This document shows positions 1 through 6,850 of a stretch of 8,086 bases of DNA, piece by piece. The notes below the pieces were generated by a model. It searched no databases. It was not told the origin of the DNA and saw nothing but the letters and a program-made list of their open reading frames with translations. A program made the translations under genes and the position numbers. This DNA comes from Halanaerobiales bacterium (GTDB lineage Bacteria > Bacillota_F > Halanaerobiia > Halanaerobiales > DTU029): NCBI GenBank assembly GCA_016278415.1, contig JADQBV010000402.1:1-8086 (forward strand), given 5' to 3'. The stretch's first letter is position 1; every line of letters starts with the position of its first letter.

Positions 1-322
1 GTACTTATATTATACACTATTTAATCCATACGACAACTATCCTAACACATAGGGTTATAGGTGTTTAGAATGGAAGATTTCTTCATTTTCCTTCAGCCAA
101 ACAGCAAAATATCTGGGCATATTACAAATAGTTAGGAAGATGATTCATTATAATACACAGACAGTATGTAGTTTAGATTAACCATATACTAGTAGTATAA
201 TGTAATACCGAAATATCACTTTCTTTGTTTTTAATTAATAATATCTTAATATTTTATCTTCATCTATATTTATTGTAATATAAAATCTAATATAGTTCAA
301 TTATAATATATAATAGAATAGA
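1..322. other. gene-free AT-rich intergenic region
   Basis: No convincing gene is visible. The longest interesting small frame (minus strand, from 120 down to about 55, 21 codons) has no ribosome binding site. Visible structure includes a perfect inverted repeat at 185-199 (TATACT, spacer AGT, AGTATA) overlapping a TATAAT at 196-201 that lacks a good -35. The motif TTCAGCCAA at 92-100 recurs at 1804-1812 in the other CpG-containing spacer. The last 100 bases are extremely AT-rich and run into the rlmCD promoter. Confidence 0.6.
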
Positions 323-351
323 TTGACAGAAGAGATTTTAATGATTACAAT
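323..351 (+). promoter_or_regulatory. sigma-A-type promoter of rlmCD
   Basis: A perfect -35 box TTGACA (323-328) is followed by a 17-base spacer and a -10 box TACAAT (346-351) that matches the consensus at five of six positions. Transcription would start near 358, giving a leader of about 40 bases before the ATG at 397. The spacing and the match to both boxes make this the best promoter in the window. Confidence 0.75.
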
Positions 352-380
352 TAAAGCATAAAGTTTTCTCATAAAGATAT

Positions 381-387
381 GGAAGGG
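381..387 (+). promoter_or_regulatory. ribosome binding site that sets the rlmCD start at 397
   Basis: GGAAGGG at 381-387 lies nine bases before the ATG at 397. An in-frame ATG at 379 overlaps this site and has no Shine-Dalgarno sequence of its own, so 397 is the better start. Confidence 0.7.
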
Positions 388-396
388 TTTGATACA

Positions 397-1773
397 ATGT
401 CAATAAATAGTGAAGATATTAAAAAGGGTGCGAAAATTAATATAATAATTGATAAAATTTTGTTTCCACATCTAGGGGTTACAAATATAGGGGAAAAAGA
501 AATCAGAGTAAAAAACGTATTACCAGGTCAAATTGTAAAAGTTCTTATTAAGAAAAAGAAAAAAGATTATTATCAAGCTAGGTTATTAGAGGTAGTCGAA
601 AAGTCACCAATGGAAGATGAAGCCAAGTGTGATCATTATGAAGATTGTGGTGGTTGTAACCGCCAGATGATTGAATATAATAAGCAATTATCAATTAAGT
701 ATGATCAAGTAAAAGAACTATTTCAAAAAAATGGTTTTATGAAGATTAACTTTCAAGGAATAATAGCAAGTCCCAGAATTTTTGAATATAGAAACAAGGT
801 AGAATTTAGTTTTGGGGACCTGGAAAAAAACGGTATATTACAATTAGGTATGCACCCTAGAGGTCGGCGTTTTGATGTGGTAACAGTAAACACATGTCAA
901 TTAGTTGACAATGATTTCAGATTAATATTAACAACCATAATAGATTATTTCCGTAAATTAGATTTCAAGAGATATCATATAATAAGTCGGGAAGGATATC
1001 TACGCAATTTAGTGATTCGCAAAGGACTTAAAACAGATGAAATATCAGTTAATCTAATTACAACATCACAACAAGAACATGATCTAAGTGACCTTAGTTC
1101 ACAATTAACAGAATTACAATTAGAAGGTAACTTAGTTGGATTTCTACAAACAATTAATGATGACTATGGCGATGATGTTAAATGTGATAAATTAATTACC
1201 CATTATGGACGAAGTTATTATTATGAAAAATTATTAGATCTAACATTTAAAGTAACACCATTTGCTTTTTTTCAGCCAAATACATTTGCCGCCGAAGAGC
1301 TATATAAGACTGTACAAAGCTATATAGATGAAGAAAAAGACAATGTTATCTTTGATCTTTACTGTGGTACTGGTACAATATCCCAAGTTCTTGCTCAAAA
1401 AGCAAAGAAAGTTTACGGTATTGAACTAATAAAAGAAGCCGTAGAGATAGCTAGAGAAAATGCTAAGATAAACAAAATATCAGATTGTGAATTTATCACC
1501 GGTGATGTTTTAGAAAAAGTGAATAAAATTAAAGAAAACCCAGATCTTATTGTAATAGATCCACCAAGACCTGGTATAAATCCAAAAGCACTACAGAAAA
1601 TTATTGATTTTAATTCTAAGAAGATCATCTATGTTTCATGTAATCCAAAATCTTTGGTAGATGATTTAGTAGATTTAATAAAAGCAAATTATAAAATAAG
1701 GGAAGTTAAATGTGTAGATATGTTTCCACACACACATCATGTTGAAACCGTTGTCTCTTTAGTAAAAGACTAA
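397..1773 (+). CDS. rlmCD: 23S rRNA (uracil-5-)-methyltransferase, RlmD/RlmCD (TrmA/RumA) family
   Basis: This enzyme transfers a methyl group from S-adenosylmethionine to C5 of uridine in 23S rRNA. Firmicute members of the family (RlmCD) are known to modify both U747 and U1939, which E. coli splits between RlmC and RlmD; dual specificity here is inferred. Numbered from the ATG at 397 (458 aa, usual family length), the protein has an N-terminal TRAM-like RNA-binding region (about 10-70). Next come the 4Fe-4S cysteines C78, C84, C87 and C167, the SAM-binding motif FDLYCGTGTIS (319-329) and DPPRPG (388-393). The catalytic nucleophile is C415 in YVSCNP and the general base is E450 in HHVET. All key residues are present, so it should be active. 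It is monocistronic, behind its own promoter, and converges on the minus-strand membrane protein gene. An upstream in-frame ATG (379) overlaps the ribosome binding site and was not used. Confidence 0.93.
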   Translation: MSINSEDIKKGAKINIIIDKILFPHLGVTNIGEKEIRVKNVLPGQIVKVLIKKKKKDYYQARLLEVVEKSPMEDEAKCDHYEDCGGCNRQMIEYNKQLSIKYDQVKELFQKNGFMKINFQGIIASPRIFEYRNKVEFSFGDLEKNGILQLGMHPRGRRFDVVTVNTCQLVDNDFRLILTTIIDYFRKLDFKRYHIISREGYLRNLVIRKGLKTDEISVNLITTSQQEHDLSDLSSQLTELQLEGNLVGFLQTINDDYGDDVKCDKLITHYGRSYYYEKLLDLTFKVTPFAFFQPNTFAAEELYKTVQSYIDEEKDNVIFDLYCGTGTISQVLAQKAKKVYGIELIKEAVEIARENAKINKISDCEFITGDVLEKVNKIKENPDLIVIDPPRPGINPKALQKIIDFNSKKIIYVSCNPKSLVDDLVDLIKANYKIREVKCVDMFPHTHHVETVVSLVKD

Positions 1774-1906
1774 TTCAATACTATAGGAATTTCCTTTTTC
1801 CGTTTCAGCCAATTATGTTTCTTCCGCTTGTCGTTCACTCCAGAGCACTTCAAATTTTGACATTAAGGTAGTACTACGACGTCCTGTCTCCACAAAAAGT
1901 TTCGAC

Positions 1907-1964
1907 GGATTCGATATCCTAGTGTCGAAGCTAACATTACTTTAGTTAAAAGAAAGTTTCGACT
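1907..1964 (+). repeat. 58-nt two-hairpin structured element, copy 1
   Basis: Hairpin P1 is GGAT-TCGAT-ATCC (1907-1919). A 3-base linker TAG leads to P2, eight pairs between GTCGAAGC (1924-1931) and GTTTCGAC (1956-1963), closing a 24-base loop (1932-1955) that starts TAACATTAC and ends AAAAGAAA. A second element of exactly the same length lies at 4761-4818, with conserved loops and compensatory changes in the helices. The G-T pair in P2 (1930 with 1957) would be a G-U wobble only in plus-strand RNA, which favours this orientation. It sits between the converging rlmCD and membrane-protein genes in a spacer richer in CpG than the flanking genes. Function and family are not recognised; it could be a small RNA, part of a mobile element, or a folded DNA site. 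Confidence 0.65.
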
Positions 1965-2046
1965 AGTCGCTACAGAAATATAATTGGCTTACACTGAGTT
2001 AATAAGTTCCGGAACGTAGTATAGAATTAAATTAATAGTGCCCAAT

Positions 2047-2877
2047 TTATTCGTTCTCTTCCTCAGTTGAAGCCACTTGGCCCTCTATTTTCTTTTTGCT
2101 ATGCTTGCTTGATTTTGTTAATTTAATATAATTTAAGATTGTTTCATTAATTTCTGTAAATGAGTCATTAATAGAGTCCTCAATTACATCTTCAAGACCC
2201 ATAAAGTTTGTGTTTATAACTTCTATAAGTTTTTCAAAAAGTTCCAACTGTTTTAGTTCTCTATTATATTTATACTTTAGATTATTATCTAAATAGTTTT
2301 CTAATCTAGTTTTGATTTTCTCAAATCTAGAGTTTAAATCAAATATCTTTGACAAAATATTAATTACTATTGCTAAAATGATACTAATAATTATAAAAAA
2401 TAAGGCTGGTTTAAAGGTATATATAACATCTTCTAAGCGAGTATATAGACCTTGAAAACCAGTCAAACCCTGAAAGTTAACTGAGACAATTGCAGATAAC
2501 ATAACAGCAAATGCCCCCATAATACCTAAAAGAAGAAAGAAAAAACCACTATTTTCAATTAAATTAATCAAATAGAACTTTATCTTACTATTTTTTGAAA
2601 AGTAACTATCAATAAATGATCGGGTATTAACCATATCATATTGGCGATTCAATAACTTGGTATATTTTTTAATCAATTTCTCTAAAAATGGGTCTTTTTT
2701 CACACTATCAATATTAATGTTTTTGCCTAATTTGATAAGATGAAAATTAAGAAAAAATAGGCTAGATAGTTCAAGCAATAGTACAGATATAATAAAATAA
2801 ACATAAATGGTAAAAAATAGCCCTTGTGAATGTATAAAACTTATAATATTACTTATATCTAAATCAAGTATCCCCAT
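2047..2877 (-). CDS. three-helix membrane protein, degenerate MotA/TolQ/ExbB-like
   Basis: The 276-aa protein has a hydrophobic segment at about 19-46, a short cytoplasmic-looking stretch, two further membrane segments at about 109-133 and 155-178, and a charged, probably helical tail (180-276) ending in a Lys/Glu-rich stretch. The helix 2 pattern (NSGFFFLLLGIMGAF) and helix 3 (FKPALFFIIISIILAIVINIL) recall the paired pore helices of MotA/TolQ/ExbB proton-channel subunits. The glycine and threonine signatures of working channels are only partly kept, so the assignment is by fold pattern, not sequence identity. In known systems such subunits form pentamers around a MotB/ExbD partner; none is encoded in this window. 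The start is supported by AGGGGAG seven bases upstream. It lies 26 bp after pepF on the same strand, so the two are probably one operon. Specific function is unknown. Confidence 0.75.
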   Translation of the reverse strand: MGILDLDISNIISFIHSQGLFFTIYVYFIISVLLLELSSLFFLNFHLIKLGKNINIDSVKKDPFLEKLIKKYTKLLNRQYDMVNTRSFIDSYFSKNSKIKFYLINLIENSGFFFLLLGIMGAFAVMLSAIVSVNFQGLTGFQGLYTRLEDVIYTFKPALFFIIISIILAIVINILSKIFDLNSRFEKIKTRLENYLDNNLKYKYNRELKQLELFEKLIEVINTNFMGLEDVIEDSINDSFTEINETILNYIKLTKSSKHSKKKIEGQVASTEEENE

Positions 2878-2903
2878 ATTTCTTCTCCCCTTCCTATTTA
2901 AAA

Positions 2904-4673
2904 CTAAGCTGAACTTATTTTAATGAAATTATTTATATCTTCTGCAATAATATCTAAAGATTCCTTCCAAAATTCTTTGCTACTAATATCAATACCAGCC
3001 AATTTACATACATCAGTGATTTTCATTCTACCTGTAGCCCTTAGAATATCATCATATTCTTTAACAAAGCCTTCACCCTCTATTTGATAGCGAGCATATA
3101 ATCCTTTAGCAAAGAGTAAGCCAAATGCATATGGGAAATTATAAAAGTTGAGGCTTGCTTCGTAATAATGAGGTTTGCAAAGCCACATATATGGGTGTAA
3201 ATAATCAGCATCTATTCCACTTCCATAGCTTTCTTTTTGTGCCCAAAGCATTATTTCCTTTAATTCCTTAACAGATAGTGAAGATTCTTCTCTCATCTCA
3301 AATAACTTACTTTCAAATAAGTATCTACTATAAATATCTACAATGACTTGTCCTGCGTCTGATAGAGAGTTATCGAGTATAGCTAAAGCACTATCTGAAT
3401 CCGCCTCTTCTATAGCTGCAGAATCTACAATTGTCTGACAGAAAATAGATGCAGTTTCAGCTAGAGGCATAGGATAATCACTATTCAAGATACTTTCATC
3501 TTTTAAACAAAATCCGTGGTAGCCATGTCCTAACTCATGGGCAAGTGTACTAACATCACTATAGCTCCCAGTAAAATTACTCAAAATTCTACTTTCACCA
3601 ATAGGATGTATATTTGAACAAAAAGCCCCACCTCTTTTACCTTCACGGGGTTTTGCATCAATCCATCTTTTTTCAAAGGCATTTTCTGCATAATTAGCAA
3701 GTTGAGAACTAAAGCTTCTAAAGTTATCAACAATGAAATCACGAGCATCTTTATAGCTAAAGTCAAAATCTGCATCAGCAATCGGAGCAAACAAATCATA
3801 AAATGGTAGACCATTAACATGGCCTAAAAGCATAGCTTTATGACGATAATATTTATGAAAAAGTGGTAAAGATTCTTTAATCGCAGATAGCATTGTCTGT
3901 AAGGTTTCATAGTCCATACGTGAATCAATTAATGTCTTTTCTAGGGGTGATTTGTAGCCTCTTAATTCAGTTGTCGTAATAACTTCACCTTTAATACAAT
4001 TTAATGATGCAGCAATAGGCTCATCTATTTTTTTATAGGCATTGAGTTCAGCTTGATAAGCTTTTTTTCGTATATCTGGATCTTTATCATGGGCCATATT
4101 CCTGACTACCGGTAAGGGCAGGTCTTTCTCTTCGTTTTCAACTTTTACCATAAGAGTTGAAGTTAAGTCTTGCTGTAATTTAGTCCAGGCCCTCGAGCCT
4201 GTATTTTTCATTTGAGAAATAAGCGATTCTTCTGCCTCGCTCAGCATATATTTGTTTTCTTCGATTAATTCCTCTAGAAAAAAACTATGTTCTTCTATAA
4301 AAACATTTTTATCAATAATTTCATCCAAATTATCTACATTTGCCAGCCATTTTTGTATTCGAACCATAGGTTTTTTTAGATTAGTATTTTTTTTATTTAA
4401 TTTTTCAATTAATTTTGCAGCTTTCTCATTTCTTGCATCTGTACTTAAGGATAAAAATGTAAAGGTTCTTAATAAGCTATATGTTTCATAATAATCTATC
4501 ATATATTTTATAATCGTCTCAATTTTTGATTCACAGTCATCAAAATTACTTAATTTACTTTTCGAAAAAACATTAATTTTATCAATTAATATATCACATC
4601 TATCAAAATCATCTAAATACTGTTTATCAGAAAATGACTCATATAACTCTTCTAAACTCCATTTCATATTCAT
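2904..4673 (-). CDS. pepF: oligoendopeptidase F, M3-family zinc metallopeptidase
   Basis: This is a 589-aa cytoplasmic peptidase, close to the roughly 600 aa of characterised PepF proteins, with no signal peptide. Family members cleave short oligopeptides, not whole proteins, and help in peptide turnover and nutrition. An N-terminal helical region (1-200) precedes the catalytic domain. The zinc site is HELGH (H379, E380, H383) with the third ligand E406 in LAETAS. Further on, PHYYEASLNFYNFPYAFG (501-518) supplies the conserved His/Tyr residues that contact substrate in M3 enzymes. AAGGAGATA lies about ten bases before the ATG at 4673; a second ATG two codons later is too far from it. The membrane-protein gene follows after 26 bp and is probably co-transcribed. 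Upstream, the glutaredoxin-like gene is separated by 223 bp holding a probable terminator and the second copy of the 58-nt element, so pepF likely has its own promoter. Confidence 0.93.
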   Translation of the reverse strand: MNMKWSLEELYESFSDKQYLDDFDRCDILIDKINVFSKSKLSNFDDCESKIETIIKYMIDYYETYSLLRTFTFLSLSTDARNEKAAKLIEKLNKKNTNLKKPMVRIQKWLANVDNLDEIIDKNVFIEEHSFFLEELIEENKYMLSEAEESLISQMKNTGSRAWTKLQQDLTSTLMVKVENEEKDLPLPVVRNMAHDKDPDIRKKAYQAELNAYKKIDEPIAASLNCIKGEVITTTELRGYKSPLEKTLIDSRMDYETLQTMLSAIKESLPLFHKYYRHKAMLLGHVNGLPFYDLFAPIADADFDFSYKDARDFIVDNFRSFSSQLANYAENAFEKRWIDAKPREGKRGGAFCSNIHPIGESRILSNFTGSYSDVSTLAHELGHGYHGFCLKDESILNSDYPMPLAETASIFCQTIVDSAAIEEADSDSALAILDNSLSDAGQVIVDIYSRYLFESKLFEMREESSLSVKELKEIMLWAQKESYGSGIDADYLHPYMWLCKPHYYEASLNFYNFPYAFGLLFAKGLYARYQIEGEGFVKEYDDILRATGRMKITDVCKLAGIDISSKEFWKESLDIIAEDINNFIKISSA

Positions 4674-4760
4674 ATTATAATATCTCCTTTTTATTTTTAA
4701 TATTAAACTGGTTCTTCTCCATATTAGTTGGTGGGAAACGTCCGAACATTTTGCTATGAA

Positions 4761-4818
4761 GACCTCGATGGTCTAATCTCTAAATTAACATTACGTTACA
4801 AAAAAGAAAATTTAGAGG
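4761..4818 (+). repeat. 58-nt two-hairpin structured element, copy 2
   Basis: P1 is GACC-TCGAT-GGTC (4761-4773), the linker is TAA, and P2 pairs TCTCTAAAT (4777-4785) with ATTTAGAGG (4810-4818). The 24-base loop (4786-4809) again starts TAACATTAC and ends AAAAGAAA. Compared with copy 1 (1907-1964) there are no indels. By hand count 20 of 24 loop bases and all five P1 loop bases are identical, while only 12 of 26 helix bases match. The outer P2 pair (T4777 with G4818) is a wobble only in plus-strand RNA. The element lies between the probable terminator of the glutaredoxin-like gene and the start of pepF, antisense to the pepF transcript direction. No promoter reading into it is evident. Confidence 0.65.
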
Positions 4819-4831
4819 AACTTCATTCATG

Positions 4832-4854
4832 AAAAAGTCTAAACCCCAGTTTAG
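4832..4854 (-). terminator. probable intrinsic terminator of the glutaredoxin-like gene
   Basis: On the minus strand, CTAAAC-TGGG-GTTTAG (4854-4839) forms a perfect six-pair hairpin. It is followed after two bases by five T residues (4836-4832). It begins 42 bases past the stop codon of the glutaredoxin-like gene. The stem is AT-rich and short, so termination may be partial. Confidence 0.5.
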
Positions 4855-4896
4855 TAGTAATTATTTATGTAGGATTACATTGATATATAAAGTAAA

Positions 4897-5142
4897 TTAA
4901 GAAATTTTATTCTCTTTTAACCATTCAAGAATATTATTGGATTCATAAAGGGGTTGACCATTTATAAATAGACAGGGAACTTGTTCTTTTCCACCTTCCT
5001 CTTTTAATTCTTCTTTGGCTTTTAAGTCTTCATGTATATCTTTATAGATTATTTGATCATTTAAATCATTTTTATCTATAAACTTTAAAACCTTCTTACA
5101 GAATGGACAAGTAGAAAAATAGTACAATTTAAGCTCTTCCAT
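4897..5142 (-). CDS. small glutaredoxin-like thiol-disulfide protein
   Basis: An 81-aa single-domain protein of thioredoxin fold, the usual size for glutaredoxins. The N-terminal strand KLYYFSTCPFC carries the redox motif CPFC (C12 and C15), close to the CPYC of classical glutaredoxins. QVPCLFI contains the conserved cis-proline (P56), and NGQPLYESNNILEWL matches the glutathione-side loop and last helix of the family. An extra cysteine follows the cis-proline (C57). It probably reduces protein disulfides or mixed disulfides in the cytoplasm; the physiological reductant cannot be told from sequence. The start is placed at the ATG at 5142 because GGAG (5151-5154) lies eight bases upstream. A GTG at 5151 overlaps that site and is unlikely. 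It is read divergently from hflX and followed by its own probable terminator. Confidence 0.85.
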   Translation of the reverse strand: MEELKLYYFSTCPFCKKVLKFIDKNDLNDQIIYKDIHEDLKAKEELKEEGGKEQVPCLFINGQPLYESNNILEWLKENKIS

Positions 5143-5418
5143 AGTTAACACTCCAGTTTTATTATTTTTAGACCTTGTTATAATATACTTGTTATTGTAT
5201 TTAAATATAGTGGTGTAATTAAAAATCTATTAAAGAATTTAGTAATTAAAATTAACAAGCTTTTCATTAAACTAATAGATTTACACTATTAAACTTACAC
5301 TAATAAATAATAACTTTATTATACACTATTAATGATTCATATATTATTATATTATAAACAAGGTACAAATTGCAATGTATAGGGTTGAATCAGAGTAGTT
5401 TTTATTATCTCCAGTATA
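5143..5418. other. AT-rich divergent intergenic region with a long inverted repeat
   Basis: This spacer separates the minus-strand glutaredoxin-like gene from plus-strand hflX and must hold both promoters. AAATCTATTA at 5223-5232 is exactly complementary to TAATAGATTT at 5273-5282, a ten-pair inverted repeat with a 40-base spacer. The motif TACACTATTAA occurs at 5282-5292 and 5322-5332, with a variant TACACTAATAA at 5296-5306. A 13-base string starting ATTATACAC is shared with position 9-21. No clear -35 and -10 pair for the glutaredoxin-like gene was found. No gene is visible. Confidence 0.5.
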
Positions 5419-5427
5419 TGTTATAAT
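5419..5427 (+). promoter_or_regulatory. extended -10 promoter of hflX
   Basis: TGTTATAAT at 5419-5427 is a perfect TATAAT with the TG extension. The -35 region is poor (TTTTTA near 5399), as is common for extended -10 promoters. The start of transcription would fall near 5434, only about 16 bases before the ATG at 5450 and about 31 before the ATA at 5465. Confidence 0.6.
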
Positions 5428-5449
5428 TTATTATAAAGCTATTTAAAAT

Positions 5450-6712
5450 ATGGAGGGATATAAAATAGAGAATATTCATTTTTCCGATAAAAATAATGTA
5501 ATCACATATCTGGAAACGGCTATATTAGTTGGTTGTGAGATAGATAGTGTTTATGAACTTGAAGGACTGGCTAAGACTGCTGGCGTTGAAGTAAAAAGTA
5601 AACTGTTTTATAGAAATGATAAAATAAACGCTTCTTTCTATATCGGCAAAGGGAAACTAGATGAATTAAAGACTCTAGTAGACCACCTTGATACAAACGT
5701 AGTTATCTTTGATAATGAACTATCACCAGCTCAATTTAGAAATTTAGAAGAAAAACTAGGTGTAAAAATAATTGATAGAACACAATTAATCCTGGATATC
5801 TTCGCAATACATGCCCATAGTAAAGAAAGCAAAATACAGGTCGAATTGGCACAACTAGAATATACACTGCCAAAACTAAAGGGACAAGGAGTTAATTTAT
5901 CAGGTCTTGGTGCAGGTATCGGTACCCGGGGACCAGGTGAAACAAAACTGGAGGTTGACAGGCGGCGAATCGAAAGTAAGATTTCAAGATTAAAAAGTCA
6001 ACTCCATGATATTAAGAACAATCGTCAATTACATCGAGCAAATAGGAATGATCCACTAATTGCAATTATTGGCTATACTAATGCTGGTAAGTCAACCCTT
6101 ATGAACCTTTTAACAGATGCTAACACATTAGTCGAGAATAAACTCTTTGCTACCTTAGATTCTACTATACGTCAGACTACTTTACCCTTTGGAAAACAGG
6201 TTATCTTTACAGATACTGTTGGTTTTATCAGTAAATTGCCACATCAGTTAGTACCCTCATTTAGTTCGACCATTGAGGAAACAGAAGAAGCGGATATCCT
6301 AATTCATTTAGTAGATGCAAGCAGTGGAGACATTGAGAAACATATCAAGGTGGTTAATAATTTATTAAAGGATAAAAATATATTTGATAAGGATAGAATA
6401 CTGGTTTTTAATAAAGTTGATAAAATTAGTGAAGAAAAAAAAGAACAACTCACTTTAGAGTATCCAAATTCCTTGTTTATATCAGCAATAAATAATCATG
6501 GTAAAGATAAAATATTAAAGCTAATATCTGAAATCATCCTTAAAAAAATGGTTACTATTAATATTAAGTTACCATATTCAAAAGCAAACATGGTTAATAT
6601 GATCTATGAAGAAGGAGAAATTATAAATGAGGAATATGCAAGTGATGAAATAATTATAAAAGCTAAAGTAGGGAAATATTTAGCAAATCGTCTAAAGGAA
6701 TATAATTATTAA
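5450..6712 (+). CDS. hflX: GTPase HflX, ribosome-associated
   Basis: HflX proteins bind the 50S subunit or 70S ribosomes, hydrolyse GTP, and in studied bacteria split stalled or hibernating ribosomes. This 420-aa reading has the HflX N-terminal domain starting at about residue 23 (ETAILVG), with YIGKGK (64-69) and the LSPAQ.RNLE region (91-100). The glycine-rich signature GTRGPGET (158-165) comes next. The G domain has the P-loop GYTNAGKST (208-216), DTVG (255-258), NKVD (321-324) and SA (345-346). All GTPase motifs are intact. The coordinate given uses the only canonical start codon, but that ATG has no ribosome binding site and itself overlaps GGAGGG (5452-5457). That site points to an ATA at 5465, which would give a 415-aa protein with the conserved domain intact. 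The Xer recombinase gene follows 138 bases later and may be partly co-transcribed. Confidence 0.93.
   Translation: MEGYKIENIHFSDKNNVITYLETAILVGCEIDSVYELEGLAKTAGVEVKSKLFYRNDKINASFYIGKGKLDELKTLVDHLDTNVVIFDNELSPAQFRNLEEKLGVKIIDRTQLILDIFAIHAHSKESKIQVELAQLEYTLPKLKGQGVNLSGLGAGIGTRGPGETKLEVDRRRIESKISRLKSQLHDIKNNRQLHRANRNDPLIAIIGYTNAGKSTLMNLLTDANTLVENKLFATLDSTIRQTTLPFGKQVIFTDTVGFISKLPHQLVPSFSSTIEETEEADILIHLVDASSGDIEKHIKVVNNLLKDKNIFDKDRILVFNKVDKISEEKKEQLTLEYPNSLFISAINNHGKDKILKLISEIILKKMVTINIKLPYSKANMVNMIYEEGEIINEEYASDEIIIKAKVGKYLANRLKEYNY
5452..5457 (+). promoter_or_regulatory. ribosome binding site inside the annotated hflX start
   Basis: GGAGGG lies over the second and third codons of the ATG-started reading. 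Seven bases further, in frame, is ATA at 5465. The same string GGAGGGATATA precedes the Xer gene, where the codon at identical spacing is GTG (6851). This suggests translation of hflX begins at the ATA codon. Confidence 0.45.
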
Positions 6713-6850
6713 GAGGATTTATAAAGACTATTCTTAAAGATTCACTTTCAATTTCAAGTAAGTAATAAAAGAATAATCTTTGAAATTACAGGCGTTTTTT
6801 ACCAACGGAAGATCGACGAATCGTAATAAAGAATATTGGAGGGATATAGC

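Noticed and set aside
55..120. Minus-strand 21-codon frame beginning MPRYFAVWLKENEE
   Set aside because: It has no ribosome binding site and no recognised family, and stop codons lie shortly upstream in the same frame; not supportable as a gene.
1786..1799. GGAATTTCC followed by five T residues as terminator of rlmCD
   Set aside because: With a minimal loop only about four pairs can form, too few for a convincing intrinsic terminator.
1932..1955. Integron attC-like site suggested by TAAC and GTTA in the loop of the 58-nt element
   Set aside because: The bases do not fit the conserved core ends expected of attC (GTTRRRY and its complement), and the second copy lacks the match.
4681..4752. 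Minus-strand small frame beginning MFGRFPPTNMEK just before pepF
   Set aside because: No ribosome binding site, and its end overlaps the pepF ribosome binding site; treated as leader sequence.
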